A DNA stretch of 24,716 bases from Campylobacteraceae bacterium (GTDB lineage Bacteria > Campylobacterota > Campylobacteria > Campylobacterales > UBA6016): contig JAEMQC010000058.1 in the NCBI GenBank assembly GCA_022758985.1, forward strand, positions 1 through 24,716, written 5' to 3'. A program made the translations under genes and the position numbers. Under the pieces are notes generated by a model. The model ran no database searches and was not told the DNA's origin. It worked only from the letters and a program-made list of their open reading frames with translations. Position 1 is the stretch's first letter. Every line of letters starts with the position of its first letter. This document shows positions 1-7,344 of the stretch, piece by piece.

Positions 1-84
1 CAGGTTTCTAAAAAACGATTTAGCAGCGCCGTACCCGACGGACGTATCCAGTCGGTAGGCGAAAATAAGGAGTTTTTTAGCTAA
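1..84 (+). CDS. C-terminal tail of an unidentified protein (cut by left edge)
   Basis: Frame 1 is open from the first base to a TAA at 82-84 and gives 27 residues ending in KEFFS. The stop lies 4 bases from the gatB stop on the other strand, the tight convergent spacing expected between two real genes here. The visible residues are polar and basic (VSKKRF, DGRIQS) and carry no motif I recognise. A chance open frame of 84 bases is possible, so this is a likely but unproven gene end. Confidence 0.4.
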   Translation, partial: QVSKKRFSSAVPDGRIQSVGENKEFFS

Positions 85-88
85 GAAA

Positions 89-1525
89 TTACCCATTTAG
101 CAGCTGTTTTAATAGCTCGTTTACTTTTGCCGGGTTTGCGCTTCCCTTGCTCGCCTTCATCGTCTGGCCTACGAAATAGCCAAACAGCGCCTCTTTGCCG
201 CTTCTATACTCTTCAAGCTGTTTAGGATTATTGTTGATAACCTCTTGAATAATAGCAATTATAGCGCCGTCATCGCTCACTTGTTTTAGCCCTAGCTTTT
301 CGATAATAGCGTCTATCTCGTCGCTTGTATTTTCTACCAAATAGTCAAGTACGTCTTTTGCAGCTTTGCCGCTTATAGTACCGTCACTTATTCTTTTTGT
401 GAGTGTCGCAAGCTTGGATGCATCTATCCCGCCTTCCGCCAACTCAACCCCTTTTGCGTTCAAGCGACCTAGAAGTTCCGTCGTTAACCAGCTAACCGCA
501 AGCTTCGTATCGCTCCCCTCTTTTATCATATTCTCAAAGTAGTTCGCCATATAAAGGTCGTTTGTAAGTACGCCCGCATCGTATGCTTTTAGACCGTAAG
601 AGCCCATAAATCTCTCTTTTTTCTCGTCCGGCAGCTCAGGCAGTTTTTTCGCCTCCTCCATCATCTCATCGGTAACTATTAGCACAGGAAGGTCTGGATC
701 CGGGAAATACCTATAATCGGCAGACCCCTCTTTGCCTCTCATCGAGCGTGTTTCGTTTTTTGAAGGGTCGTAGAGTCTCGTTTCCTGAACGACCTCTTTT
801 TCGTATACGCCGCTCATCCAAGCCTCGCGCTGTCTTGCTACCTCATAGTCAATCGCACGCTGAATAAATTTGAAGCTGTTGATGTTTTTTATCTCGACTC
901 TCGTATAAAGCTTCGTGTCGCCGACAGGCCTAATAGAGACGTTTGCGTCGCATCTAAAAGAGCCCTCTTGCATATTTGCGTCGGATATATCGAGGTAGGT
1001 TACTATCGCATGCAGCTTTTTAAGATATAGCACCGCCTCAAGCGAGCTCGACATATCTGGCTCGGAGACTATCTCCACGAGCGGAGTGCCGACGCGGTTT
1101 AGGTCTACTTTGCTATATCCGCTCTCGTGTATGTTTTTACCGGCATCCTCTTCGAGGTGCGCCCTGGCGATTCTAACCGTCTTAGAGCTTCCGTCTTCAA
1201 AGTCTATGCTGAGTCTGCCATGTTCTACTATCGGTATAGTAAATTGTGAAATTTGATAGGCTTTTGGCGAATCCGGATAGAAGTAGCTTTTTCTGTCAAA
1301 TATTGACGCTTTGTTGATAGTCGCACCTATAGCATTACCAAAAAGCATCGCTTTTTTTACGGCCTCTTTGTTCAAAACAGGCAAAGCGCCGGGAAGCGCT
1401 AGACACGTAGGGCATGTATTCGAATTTGGCTCGTCCCCGAAGCTAGTGGAGCAGTTGCAAAAAATCTTAGTTTTAGTATTTAACTGGACGTGAACCTCAA
1501 GCCCTATTACCGTTTCAAACTGCAT
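89..1525 (-). CDS. gatB: Asp-tRNA(Asn)/Glu-tRNA(Gln) amidotransferase subunit B
   Basis: GatB is the kinase/tRNA-binding subunit of GatCAB. It phosphorylates Glu (or Asp) mischarged on tRNA so that ammonia from GatA can convert it to Gln or Asn; bacteria lacking GlnRS or AsnRS depend on it. The protein opens with the family signature FETVIGLEVHVQLNT, then the zinc-type cysteines FCNC and CPTC followed by LALPGALP. NRVGTPLVEIVSEPD and SFRCDANVSIRP follow, and a helical YqeY-like tail ends in SANPAKVNELLKQLL. I start at the ATG at 1525 (478 aa) rather than the longer frame beginning at 1570, because AAGGA sits just upstream and the family begins at MQFETVIG. It is the last gene of the atpB operon, 10 bases after the ThiE-like gene. 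gatA and gatC are not in the window. Confidence 0.97.
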   Translation of the reverse strand: MQFETVIGLEVHVQLNTKTKIFCNCSTSFGDEPNSNTCPTCLALPGALPVLNKEAVKKAMLFGNAIGATINKASIFDRKSYFYPDSPKAYQISQFTIPIVEHGRLSIDFEDGSSKTVRIARAHLEEDAGKNIHESGYSKVDLNRVGTPLVEIVSEPDMSSSLEAVLYLKKLHAIVTYLDISDANMQEGSFRCDANVSIRPVGDTKLYTRVEIKNINSFKFIQRAIDYEVARQREAWMSGVYEKEVVQETRLYDPSKNETRSMRGKEGSADYRYFPDPDLPVLIVTDEMMEEAKKLPELPDEKKERFMGSYGLKAYDAGVLTNDLYMANYFENMIKEGSDTKLAVSWLTTELLGRLNAKGVELAEGGIDASKLATLTKRISDGTISGKAAKDVLDYLVENTSDEIDAIIEKLGLKQVSDDGAIIAIIQEVINNNPKQLEEYRSGKEALFGYFVGQTMKASKGSANPAKVNELLKQLLNG

Positions 1526-1535
1526 AAATTTTTCC

Positions 1536-2090
1536 TTATTTCGTAAAGTAGCGAATCGAAGCGAAGCCAAAAACTTCTAGTTTTTCGACCTCTTTTATTT
1601 TTTTATCGTCATCTATGCCGCCAAGTGCGAACACTCTGCTTCTGTCGATTTCTTTTAGCATTCTAGCAAACGCTTCCATGCCTATCGCATCGACTTTGCC
1701 CGGGGAGTCAAATAACGGGCTAAGCGTAACAAAATCGGCTCCCTTATCTAAGGCTAGCTTGACTTCGTCCACGTTATGGCAACTTACAATGCACATAAGA
1801 GCGTTTTGTTTTGCAAGATTAGCCAGGTCGCCCTGGTCGCTTCTTAGATGGACGCCGTCAAAACCATAGGCAATGGCAAGCTCTATGGAGCCGTTTACAA
1901 GAGAACAAAACCCGCCCTCTTTGCAGCTCTCTTTAAAAGCGTCCAAAAGCTCTTTTTTGTCGCCCTCGGATTTATCTCTGAAACAAACAAAATCAGGCTT
2001 GTATTTTATTAAACTTCGGTTTAATGCTTCTTTGAAGGTATCCGGTTTAGTAGTATAGTAGTGCGGGTCAGTGATCAGATATTTTTTCAT
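1536..2090 (-). CDS. Thiamine-phosphate synthase family (ThiE/TenI-like) protein
   Basis: A 184-residue TIM-barrel protein of the ThiE/TenI superfamily. ThiE joins HMP-pyrophosphate to thiazole phosphate; TenI is an aminothiazole tautomerase. Visible landmarks are FVCFRDK (ThiE: QLRxK), DGVHLRSDQGD (ThiE: GVHLGQxD), IVSCHN (VSxH), GADFVTLSPLFDSPGK (GADYxGxGPxFxTxTK) and ALGGI. It is about 20-30 residues shorter than typical ThiE. The Asn-Asp of ThiE that binds magnesium reads Asn-Gly (LVNGSIELA), so it may not be a working ThiE; a TenI-type or other role is equally possible. It overlaps the preceding two-TM gene by 23 bases and has no clear Shine-Dalgarno, suggesting translational coupling. 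The family call is firm; the reaction is open. Confidence 0.8.
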   Translation of the reverse strand: MKKYLITDPHYYTTKPDTFKEALNRSLIKYKPDFVCFRDKSEGDKKELLDAFKESCKEGGFCSLVNGSIELAIAYGFDGVHLRSDQGDLANLAKQNALMCIVSCHNVDEVKLALDKGADFVTLSPLFDSPGKVDAIGMEAFARMLKEIDRSRVFALGGIDDDKKIKEVEKLEVFGFASIRYFTK

Positions 2091-2358
2091 CTGACGGTTT
2101 TTTAAGTTTGGATAGCATCTCTCTGAGAAGTCTCGTCTGCTCTTTTTTCTCTAGAAGAATATCTTGCAACATAGAAAGTCCTTCAAAAAATGCGACGAAC
2201 AAAAATCCAAAAGCAAGACCTACAAGAGCGAGTACGAATGCCGTAAAAAATCCAGCTTGAAGACCGTGAGAGAAAAGATAGGCGGCCAGCCCGAAAGAGA
2301 GAGCCCAAGAAACCCCGAGGCAAAAGCTGATCAGGATTTCAAGGTATTTTTGGCGCAT
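2068..2358 (-). CDS. Small two-TM membrane protein downstream of atpB
   Basis: This 96-residue protein has two hydrophobic segments (about residues 9-29 and 37-60) and a charged helical tail (LLEKKEQTRLLREMLSKLKK) likely to be cytoplasmic. Its ATG lies one base after the atpB stop, and its end overlaps the ThiE-like gene by 23 bases, so the three genes are almost certainly co-transcribed. I recall a similar small membrane protein beside atpB in C. jejuni. Position and topology suggest a role linked to the F0 sector, comparable to AtpI, but no sequence motif proves this. The function is unknown. Confidence 0.75.
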   Translation of the reverse strand: MRQKYLEILISFCLGVSWALSFGLAAYLFSHGLQAGFFTAFVLALVGLAFGFLFVAFFEGLSMLQDILLEKKEQTRLLREMLSKLKKPSDEKISDH

Positions 2359-2359
2359 A

Positions 2360-3049
2360 TTAGTGTTTATTCTCTTCTTCCATCATTACGGCGCCCGCAA
2401 GATAGACATATGTAAGTATCATAAATATAAACGTTTGAAGTATGCCAAAAAAGAATAGTAGGAAAAACGCCGGAAGAGGCACTATCCAAGGCACAAGCAT
2501 AAGAAGAACCGCAAGGAACATATCGTCGCCCTTTACGTTGCCCATAAGCCTGAACGAAAGAGAGATAATTCTTGAAATGTGAGAGATTATCTCTATAGGA
2601 AACATCAAAGGCGCAAGGATTTTTACAGGTCCCATAAAGTGTGCGAAGTAGTGCACAAAACCTTGATGCCTGATACCTTCGAAGTTATAGTACACAAAGA
2701 CTACAAGCGCAAGGGCTAATGTCATATTGATATTGCTCGTAGGAGATTCGAAACCCGGAATGATACCCATCATGTTTGATACGAATACAACAAGACCTAT
2801 GGTAGCGATAAGCGGAAGATATCTTCTGGCTCTCTCTTCTCCAAATACGCCGGCGCCCATATTAATTACGCCTTCAAGATATGTCTCCATAACATTTTGA
2901 AGACCTCTAGGAACAAGTTTCATGCCTTGTGTTGCTACTACCGCAACAAGAAGAACAACAAGAACGGTCAAAAGAGTATGCGATACCAAAATCGCAGCTT
3001 GCGAATGGCCCAAAAAGGCGCCAAAAAACGTAAAAAGTCTATCACCCAT
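2360..3049 (-). CDS. atpB: F0F1 ATP synthase subunit a
   Basis: Subunit a forms the two proton half-channels against the c-ring in the inner membrane. The 229-residue protein is strongly hydrophobic, with five or six membrane segments. The diagnostic stretch ISLSFRLMGNVKGDD carries the essential arginine (R167, equivalent to E. coli R210), and LQTFIFMILTYVYLAGA carries the conserved glutamine (Q205). PIEIISHISR precedes the arginine helix, as in the family. The other ATP synthase genes are not nearby, which is normal in Campylobacter, where atpB stands apart from atpFHAGDC. It is the first gene of the operon, with AAAGG upstream of the ATG and a probable -10 TACAAT in the leader. Confidence 0.97.
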   Translation of the reverse strand: MGDRLFTFFGAFLGHSQAAILVSHTLLTVLVVLLVAVVATQGMKLVPRGLQNVMETYLEGVINMGAGVFGEERARRYLPLIATIGLVVFVSNMMGIIPGFESPTSNINMTLALALVVFVYYNFEGIRHQGFVHYFAHFMGPVKILAPLMFPIEIISHISRIISLSFRLMGNVKGDDMFLAVLLMLVPWIVPLPAFFLLFFFGILQTFIFMILTYVYLAGAVMMEEENKH

Positions 3050-3079
3050 ATTTTGCCTTTGAGACTAAAGTTTTGGGGC

Positions 3080-3085
3080 ATTGTA
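3080..3085 (-). promoter_or_regulatory. Probable sigma70 -10 box for the atpB operon
   Basis: On the minus strand the box reads TACAAT, about 30 bases upstream of the atpB ATG and downstream of the hairpin ending the previous operon. Campylobacter promoters have weak -35 boxes, so the call rests on the -10 and position alone. Confidence 0.4.
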
Positions 3086-3122
3086 GCCAAAAACGTATTA
3101 AATTAATGCGTGAAAATTAATC

Positions 3123-3153
3123 AAAAAAGTGTAAAGCCCGCCAAAAAGCGGAC
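3123..3153 (-). terminator. Rho-independent terminator after the DUF2400 gene
   Basis: Read on the minus strand, GTCCGC pairs with GCGGGC across a 6-base loop (TTTTTG), giving a 6-bp stem with one T-G wobble (3136-3153). TTTACACTTTTTTG follows. It lies about 40 bases after the DUF2400 stop and before the atpB promoter, so it separates the flagellar/permease block from the atpB operon. Confidence 0.65.
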
Positions 3154-3190
3154 GTTTAAGTATTGCGCACCAAATAACGTTTAGTGTCTG

Positions 3191-3922
3191 CTAACCTAGC
3201 TTCTCTTGGCCTATTCTATAAAGAGCAAAGTCATATTTTATCGGATCCATCGGGTCAAACTCCCGCAACTTTTCGGTAATCAATATTGCCGATTTAAGAT
3301 CGTAGCTTTTGCGCTCCAAAAGCCCCAGTCTTCTCGAGACGTTAAAAGTATGAGTGTCTAGCGGAAGAAGCAGGCTTGACCTATCTACCCTACTCTCCCA
3401 TAGCCCCATATCAAGACAATCTTTGCGTACCATCCAACGAAGATACATATTCCATCTTTTTAGCGGAGAGCCACTCTCTTTTATCTCTTCTCTTCCGACC
3501 AAAAAATCAAGCCCTTGTGTATCCGGCTTTAGTATCGAATTTAATTTAGAAATAACAAACCTAAGACCATCAAGCACCGAATGCTCTCTCTTATAGCCGC
3601 TATTAAAGAATTCGAAAACTCCGCCCTCTTTTTTAAGTTCACTTAGCGCCTTAAAAAAACGCACCGTATCGGAGGGGGTCTGAAAACGGTAATATTTATC
3701 TTTAAACGCAGCATCTATATCGTCTGCCTCAAAATCGAGAGAGGATAAGAACTTTACTATCTGCCCAGCGTTTCCGTAGGCAAACAGTGCGCATGCGAGA
3801 GCTATATGCTCATCGTTGTACCGCTTCGCCACCATAAGCGGATCCGGTCTATCCAGGCTTAGCTCGCACTCTTTGTTTCTAGCCTTGTATTCGGCGTCTA
3901 GTCTAGCTTTTAGATCGCTCAT
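3191..3922 (-). CDS. DUF2400 / TIGR02757 family protein, possible HhH-GPD DNA glycosylase relative
   Basis: This 243-residue protein matches the uncharacterised TIGR02757 (DUF2400) family as I remember it: LACALFAYGN near residue 45, a central LKRWNMYLRWMVR, and LPLDTHTFNVSRRLGLL near residue 187. The last motif closely resembles the EndoIII/HhH-GPD segment around its catalytic aspartate (VDTHxxRVxxRLG); here it is D189. K155, in SPLKRWNM, lies 34 residues earlier, similar to the wide Lys-Asp spacing of archaeal AGOG glycosylases. A base-excision or DNA-binding role is therefore an inference. Its ATG overlaps the permease stop (ATGA), so the two are translationally coupled, though nothing links their functions. 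Confidence 0.85.
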   Translation of the reverse strand: MSDLKARLDAEYKARNKECELSLDRPDPLMVAKRYNDEHIALACALFAYGNAGQIVKFLSSLDFEADDIDAAFKDKYYRFQTPSDTVRFFKALSELKKEGGVFEFFNSGYKREHSVLDGLRFVISKLNSILKPDTQGLDFLVGREEIKESGSPLKRWNMYLRWMVRKDCLDMGLWESRVDRSSLLLPLDTHTFNVSRRLGLLERKSYDLKSAILITEKLREFDPMDPIKYDFALYRIGQEKLG

Positions 3923-4722
3923 ATCGCCGAGCTTTTAGCATTTATTCTGTTTTGCAGCTTAAACGCCGTCCCGACAAGAGAAAACGTAACCAAAAATATC
4001 ATCAGGCCAGGAAAAAAACTAATCCACCAGGCTATATCCATCACGTCTTTGCCATCAGAAAGCAGTCCTCCCCAGCTCATATCCGGAGGCAATATCCCAA
4101 GCCCTAAAAAACTTAGTGAGCTCTCGGCAAGAATAGCTCCGCTAACTCCGAATACGAAACTTGTAAGCAAAATCGGAGAGAGTATCGGGGTGTAGTATTT
4201 GAGGATTATTTTTATTTTTGAGACGCCGGCTATTTTTAGTATTTTTACAAACGGTTTATCGTTTATGGCATACACCTCGCTTCTTAGAAGCCTAGCCGTA
4301 CCCATCCAAGAACTAATCGCTATGATAAATATAAGCAAAAACGCCGAAACATCGACGTACGATACAAGCGCCAAAAGAAGAAAAAATGTAGGAACCGTCA
4401 AAAACAGATCTATCAAAACAACGCTCATCTTATCCACGATACCTCTGTAAAACCCTGCAAAAATACCTATTGCCAAAGAGATAGCCGTAGATACGAAAGA
4501 GGCGGCAAAACCTATAATAAGAGAGTTTTGCCCGCCCTTCATAATTCTTGCGAGCATGTCTCGACCGAGCCTATCCGTTCCAAACCAAAACTGGGAACAC
4601 GGAGCGGTCAAAATACTATTTTTGTCAAATGCAGACGGGTCGACACCGTAAACAAAAGGCCCGATAAAACAAAAAACGGCTATAGCCGCAAGCACAAAAA
4701 TATTTAAACCAAACTCTTTCAT
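3919..4722 (-). CDS. ABC transporter permease, OppC/DppC (nickel/peptide) type
   Basis: An inner-membrane permease of 267 residues with about six hydrophobic segments. The N-terminal FGTDRLGRDMLAR (47-59) is the hallmark of OppC/DppC/NikC permeases, and the EAA-loop equivalent (LKIAGVSKIKIILKYYTPIL, glycine 166) contacts the ATPase. SSLSFLGLGILPPDMSWGGLL near residue 205 is also characteristic. The partners (second permease, ATPases, binding protein) are not in this window, so the substrate cannot be assigned. It starts 30 bases after the flgK stop. No Shine-Dalgarno is visible, and TATACT sits 7 bases before the ATG, so it may also be made from a leaderless mRNA. Confidence 0.92.
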   Translation of the reverse strand: MKEFGLNIFVLAAIAVFCFIGPFVYGVDPSAFDKNSILTAPCSQFWFGTDRLGRDMLARIMKGGQNSLIIGFAASFVSTAISLAIGIFAGFYRGIVDKMSVVLIDLFLTVPTFFLLLALVSYVDVSAFLLIFIIAISSWMGTARLLRSEVYAINDKPFVKILKIAGVSKIKIILKYYTPILSPILLTSFVFGVSGAILAESSLSFLGLGILPPDMSWGGLLSDGKDVMDIAWWISFFPGLMIFLVTFSLVGTAFKLQNRINAKSSAI

Positions 4723-4752
4723 TGCGGTCAGTATAAAAAAATAGCGTTTAAA

Positions 4753-6603
4753 CTATTGTTTTATTCCAAGCAGCGTATTCATCATCTGATCAAGCGTCGT
4801 GACGACTTTTGCCGAAGCCGAATAGCCGGACTGGAATTTGATCAGACTCACCATCTCTTCGTCGGTAGAAACTTTCGAGATAGCAGACATCTCTTCGCTA
4901 ACGGCGTTATAAACCGCTTTTGATGCATCGTTATTTAGTTTTGCCGTCTCGGTATCGGCAGCAACTCTCGTAGCCGTATCCGAGTAAAAGCCTGAAATAG
5001 TATTTATATTAATACTTCCGTCTCTCATTTTAAATTCCAGCTTGTCGTACTGGAGCTGCAAAATTTTATTCGCTACGCTGTTGTCGCCGAGAACCGGTTT
5101 TGCATACGAGTGTATCAAAGACGGATCGTCTATAAACTTCTGGGAGAGAGTGAAATTTGCCCCGCTCGTACCATCAAACAGCCTTCCAAGCCCAAGAGCT
5201 CCGGCAAAATTTGAAGGCGACGTAGAGCTATCCTCTATTGCGATCTTATAGCCCTTGCCTGATGCCGCCGCCGTTTGGAACAGGTCAAACTCGCCTTGAG
5301 TTCCCGAAACAAAGCTGGCGTTAAAAAAACTGTTTAGGTCGTTTGTAGCATTACCGTCCCCGTTGTCGTCTTGAGCGGCATTTATCTTCGCCGCTATCGA
5401 GTTGAGCGTATCGGTATATATATCCACGTTTATAGTACGCCTAGCGGCTACATTTCCGGAATTGTCGTACACTACGACGTCAAACGAACCGTTTTTGATA
5501 TTTAACGGCAGAAAAGAGAGCGGCTCCGTACCTAGGGCATTGACTTTGTTTGATCTAAACTCTGTATCGGCGCTGGCCGCATAGGCGTTATTCATATTCT
5601 CTATAAAACCTCTCGAGAACGTATCAAGCCTATCTATATAATCTTGAAGCTTACCAGATGTCGGCATGCCGCTAGAATCTATACCGGTACCGCGAAGATC
5701 AAGTATGGCGCCGAGCCTTCCGCCCGTAATTTTGGCGGATATATCTATTTGCGTATAGTCTTGATACTCAAAATATATACTATTAAACTGTTGACTGGAG
5801 CTGTTATTGTCGGCTCTTAGTATTATCGGATGATACGATGAACCGTCAACGAGCGGATAACCACCTACTTGAACGACATATTGCTGCGTACCGTCGGCTA
5901 CGTTCGGATCCACCAGCATATCGGTTTTAACGCCGTCTTTGCTTACGGTTACATTGAGTAGTTTTGATAAGGCTATCTCTCTTTTATCTCTCTCGTCCCT
6001 AAGGTCGTTTGCCTTATTCAAACCGTTGGCTTCATGCATTGAAATTTTCTGGTTAATTTCGGATATCTCTTTTGCAAGCCTGTTTATCTCGTCCACTATC
6101 GGCTTCATTCTATCGTTTAGAGAGTTTTGTAGCCTCGAGACTCTTTCTCTAGTATCCTTAACTATATTTGCAAGATTTTGCGAATGCTCTGCTACGGCAA
6201 TAGCCAGCTTGGAGTCGCTTGGATTGTTGGCGTAGTTTTGCCATGCGTCAAAATAGTTTTGTATGTATTTAGAGACGCCGTTTCCTGCAATATCAGGAAA
6301 GTACTTCGAAACTTCCGTCAAAGTAGTCTCTTCAAAGTCCGTAAACTCTTGCTGCATAGAGGCGCTAGTGAACCTTTTATATACAAATTCATCATGTATT
6401 CTGGTTACGTTTAGAACCTCAGAGCCGGTACCTATATCGCCGGGCGTTGTCCAAAACGGCGTCTTTGCTTGAATAGTAGCTCTTTGTCTCGTATAGTCCG
6501 GATTTTGTGCGTTTGATATGTTGTTGCTTGTAACATTTACGGCAATCTGCGAAGTTTGCAAGCCGCTGTATGCAGTATACAGCGAATCGAATATACCGGC
6601 CAT
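4753..6603 (-). CDS. flgK: Flagellar hook-associated protein 1 (FlgK)
   Basis: FlgK is the first hook-filament junction protein, exported through the flagellar type III apparatus. The 616-residue length fits Campylobacter FlgK. The N-terminus (IFDSLYTAYSGLQTSQIAVN, then SNNISNAQNPDYTRQR at about 26-41) is the rod/hook/HAP signature. The C-terminus (FQSGYSASAKVVTTLDQMMNTLLGI) is the matching coiled-coil that packs with it. The middle (about 220-500) is the variable surface domain. The gene starts 3 bases after flgN, its presumed chaperone, with AAAGG as Shine-Dalgarno inside the flgN end. Expression probably comes from both the flgI sigma54 promoter and the flgM sigma28 promoter. Confidence 0.97.
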   Translation of the reverse strand: MAGIFDSLYTAYSGLQTSQIAVNVTSNNISNAQNPDYTRQRATIQAKTPFWTTPGDIGTGSEVLNVTRIHDEFVYKRFTSASMQQEFTDFEETTLTEVSKYFPDIAGNGVSKYIQNYFDAWQNYANNPSDSKLAIAVAEHSQNLANIVKDTRERVSRLQNSLNDRMKPIVDEINRLAKEISEINQKISMHEANGLNKANDLRDERDKREIALSKLLNVTVSKDGVKTDMLVDPNVADGTQQYVVQVGGYPLVDGSSYHPIILRADNNSSSQQFNSIYFEYQDYTQIDISAKITGGRLGAILDLRGTGIDSSGMPTSGKLQDYIDRLDTFSRGFIENMNNAYAASADTEFRSNKVNALGTEPLSFLPLNIKNGSFDVVVYDNSGNVAARRTINVDIYTDTLNSIAAKINAAQDDNGDGNATNDLNSFFNASFVSGTQGEFDLFQTAAASGKGYKIAIEDSSTSPSNFAGALGLGRLFDGTSGANFTLSQKFIDDPSLIHSYAKPVLGDNSVANKILQLQYDKLEFKMRDGSININTISGFYSDTATRVAADTETAKLNNDASKAVYNAVSEEMSAISKVSTDEEMVSLIKFQSGYSASAKVVTTLDQMMNTLLGIKQ

Positions 6604-6606
6604 CTT

Positions 6607-7041
6607 TTAAGCCTTTATTTCGAGTAAATTAACGCGTCTTTGCATCAAGCCGTCATAGCCGGCTTTTTGCTCTTCTTTTGGAACTATCTGCTCCAAAAGC
6701 GAATTGTAAAAGGAGCTCACTGCTATAACAAGCTTTGCGTAGTGCCTATTTGTAGATTTAAGTTCGGTTAGTTTTGTCCTCATATCGTCAAGCAAATCTT
6801 TTTGAGAGTCGTTCAGCAGATCTTTTAATTCTACAGATGGATTCTTATTTGCCATAGATACGATTTCGGAATCTATCAGATTTTTATACTTCTCAAAAGA
6901 TGCGAGTATCTCCTCTTTGCTTTTTAATCTAGCGAAGAGTTTTTCGTGTTTTGCAAGTTTTATATCGTCTATATCTGATTTTGTGATGTCTATGAGACTT
7001 TGCAGCGACTCAATAGCAAGATTAAGGTAGTGAACTAACAT
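6607..7041 (-). CDS. flgN: FlgN-like flagellar export chaperone
   Basis: A 144-residue, almost wholly helical, charged protein (LAIESLQSLIDITKSDIDDIKLAKHEKLF...) matching the FlgN family in length, helical pattern and position. FlgN keeps the junction proteins FlgK and FlgL export-competent. It lies between flgM and flgK, the same arrangement I recall for C. jejuni Cj1464-1466. AAAGGGG precedes the ATG at 7041. FlgN proteins are weakly conserved, so the assignment rests on fold pattern plus context. Confidence 0.85.
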   Translation of the reverse strand: MLVHYLNLAIESLQSLIDITKSDIDDIKLAKHEKLFARLKSKEEILASFEKYKNLIDSEIVSMANKNPSVELKDLLNDSQKDLLDDMRTKLTELKSTNRHYAKLVIAVSSFYNSLLEQIVPKEEQKAGYDGLMQRRVNLLEIKA

Positions 7042-7069
7042 ATTAAACCCCTTTAAAATACGAGAAAAA

Positions 7070-7270
7070 CTAAAACTCTAGCAGAGCCTTGGCGGTCTTT
7101 TGCATATCGAGCTTGTAATCTCCGCTCTCTATGAGTTTTTTTAACTTTTCTACTTTAGATTCTTCTTTTAAAGCCTCTTGTGTGTTTTGCTTTTTTTCTG
7201 CTCTCATCCCGTCTAGCTCCAACGGTTGATTTTTTACTCCGGATACGCCAGAATTAAGTGCGTTTACCAT
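7070..7270 (-). CDS. flgM: Anti-sigma28 factor FlgM
   Basis: FlgM binds FliA (sigma28) until the hook is complete and the factor is exported. The protein is 66 residues, short like other epsilonproteobacterial FlgM. It has a disordered N-terminal half (NSGVSGVKNQPLELDG) and a helical sigma-binding C-terminus (ESKVEKLKKLIESGDYKLDMQKTAKALLEF). AAAGGA lies 7 bases before the ATG. A near-perfect sigma28 promoter sits 48 bases upstream, so FlgM expression depends on the factor it inhibits. Confidence 0.93.
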   Translation of the reverse strand: MVNALNSGVSGVKNQPLELDGMRAEKKQNTQEALKEESKVEKLKKLIESGDYKLDMQKTAKALLEF

Positions 7271-7317
7271 AACTTTTTCCTTTGAGAATGAAGGGTTTGA
7301 ATGTTAGTTCACGCACC

Positions 7318-7344
7318 ATATCGGCAATGAGTAGCAAAACTTTA
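7318..7344 (-). promoter_or_regulatory. Sigma28 (FliA) promoter for flgM-flgN-flgK
   Basis: On the minus strand this reads TAAAGTTT (7344-7337), 11 bases, then GCCGATAT (7325-7318). It matches the sigma28 consensus TAAAGTTT-N11-GCCGATAA at 15 of 16 positions with exact spacing. The first three bases of the -35 are the flgJ stop codon. A start about 7 bases downstream would give a flgM leader of roughly 40 nt. Confidence 0.88.

Noticed and set aside
1311..1493. + strand ORF inside gatB
   Set aside because: It lies antisense within conserved GatB coding sequence, has no Shine-Dalgarno and no family pattern.
4728..4755. AT-rich AATAG...CTATT followed by T-run after flgK
   Set aside because: The stem is only 5 A/T-rich bp, so it is a poor terminator; the T-run is better explained as part of the permease promoter region.
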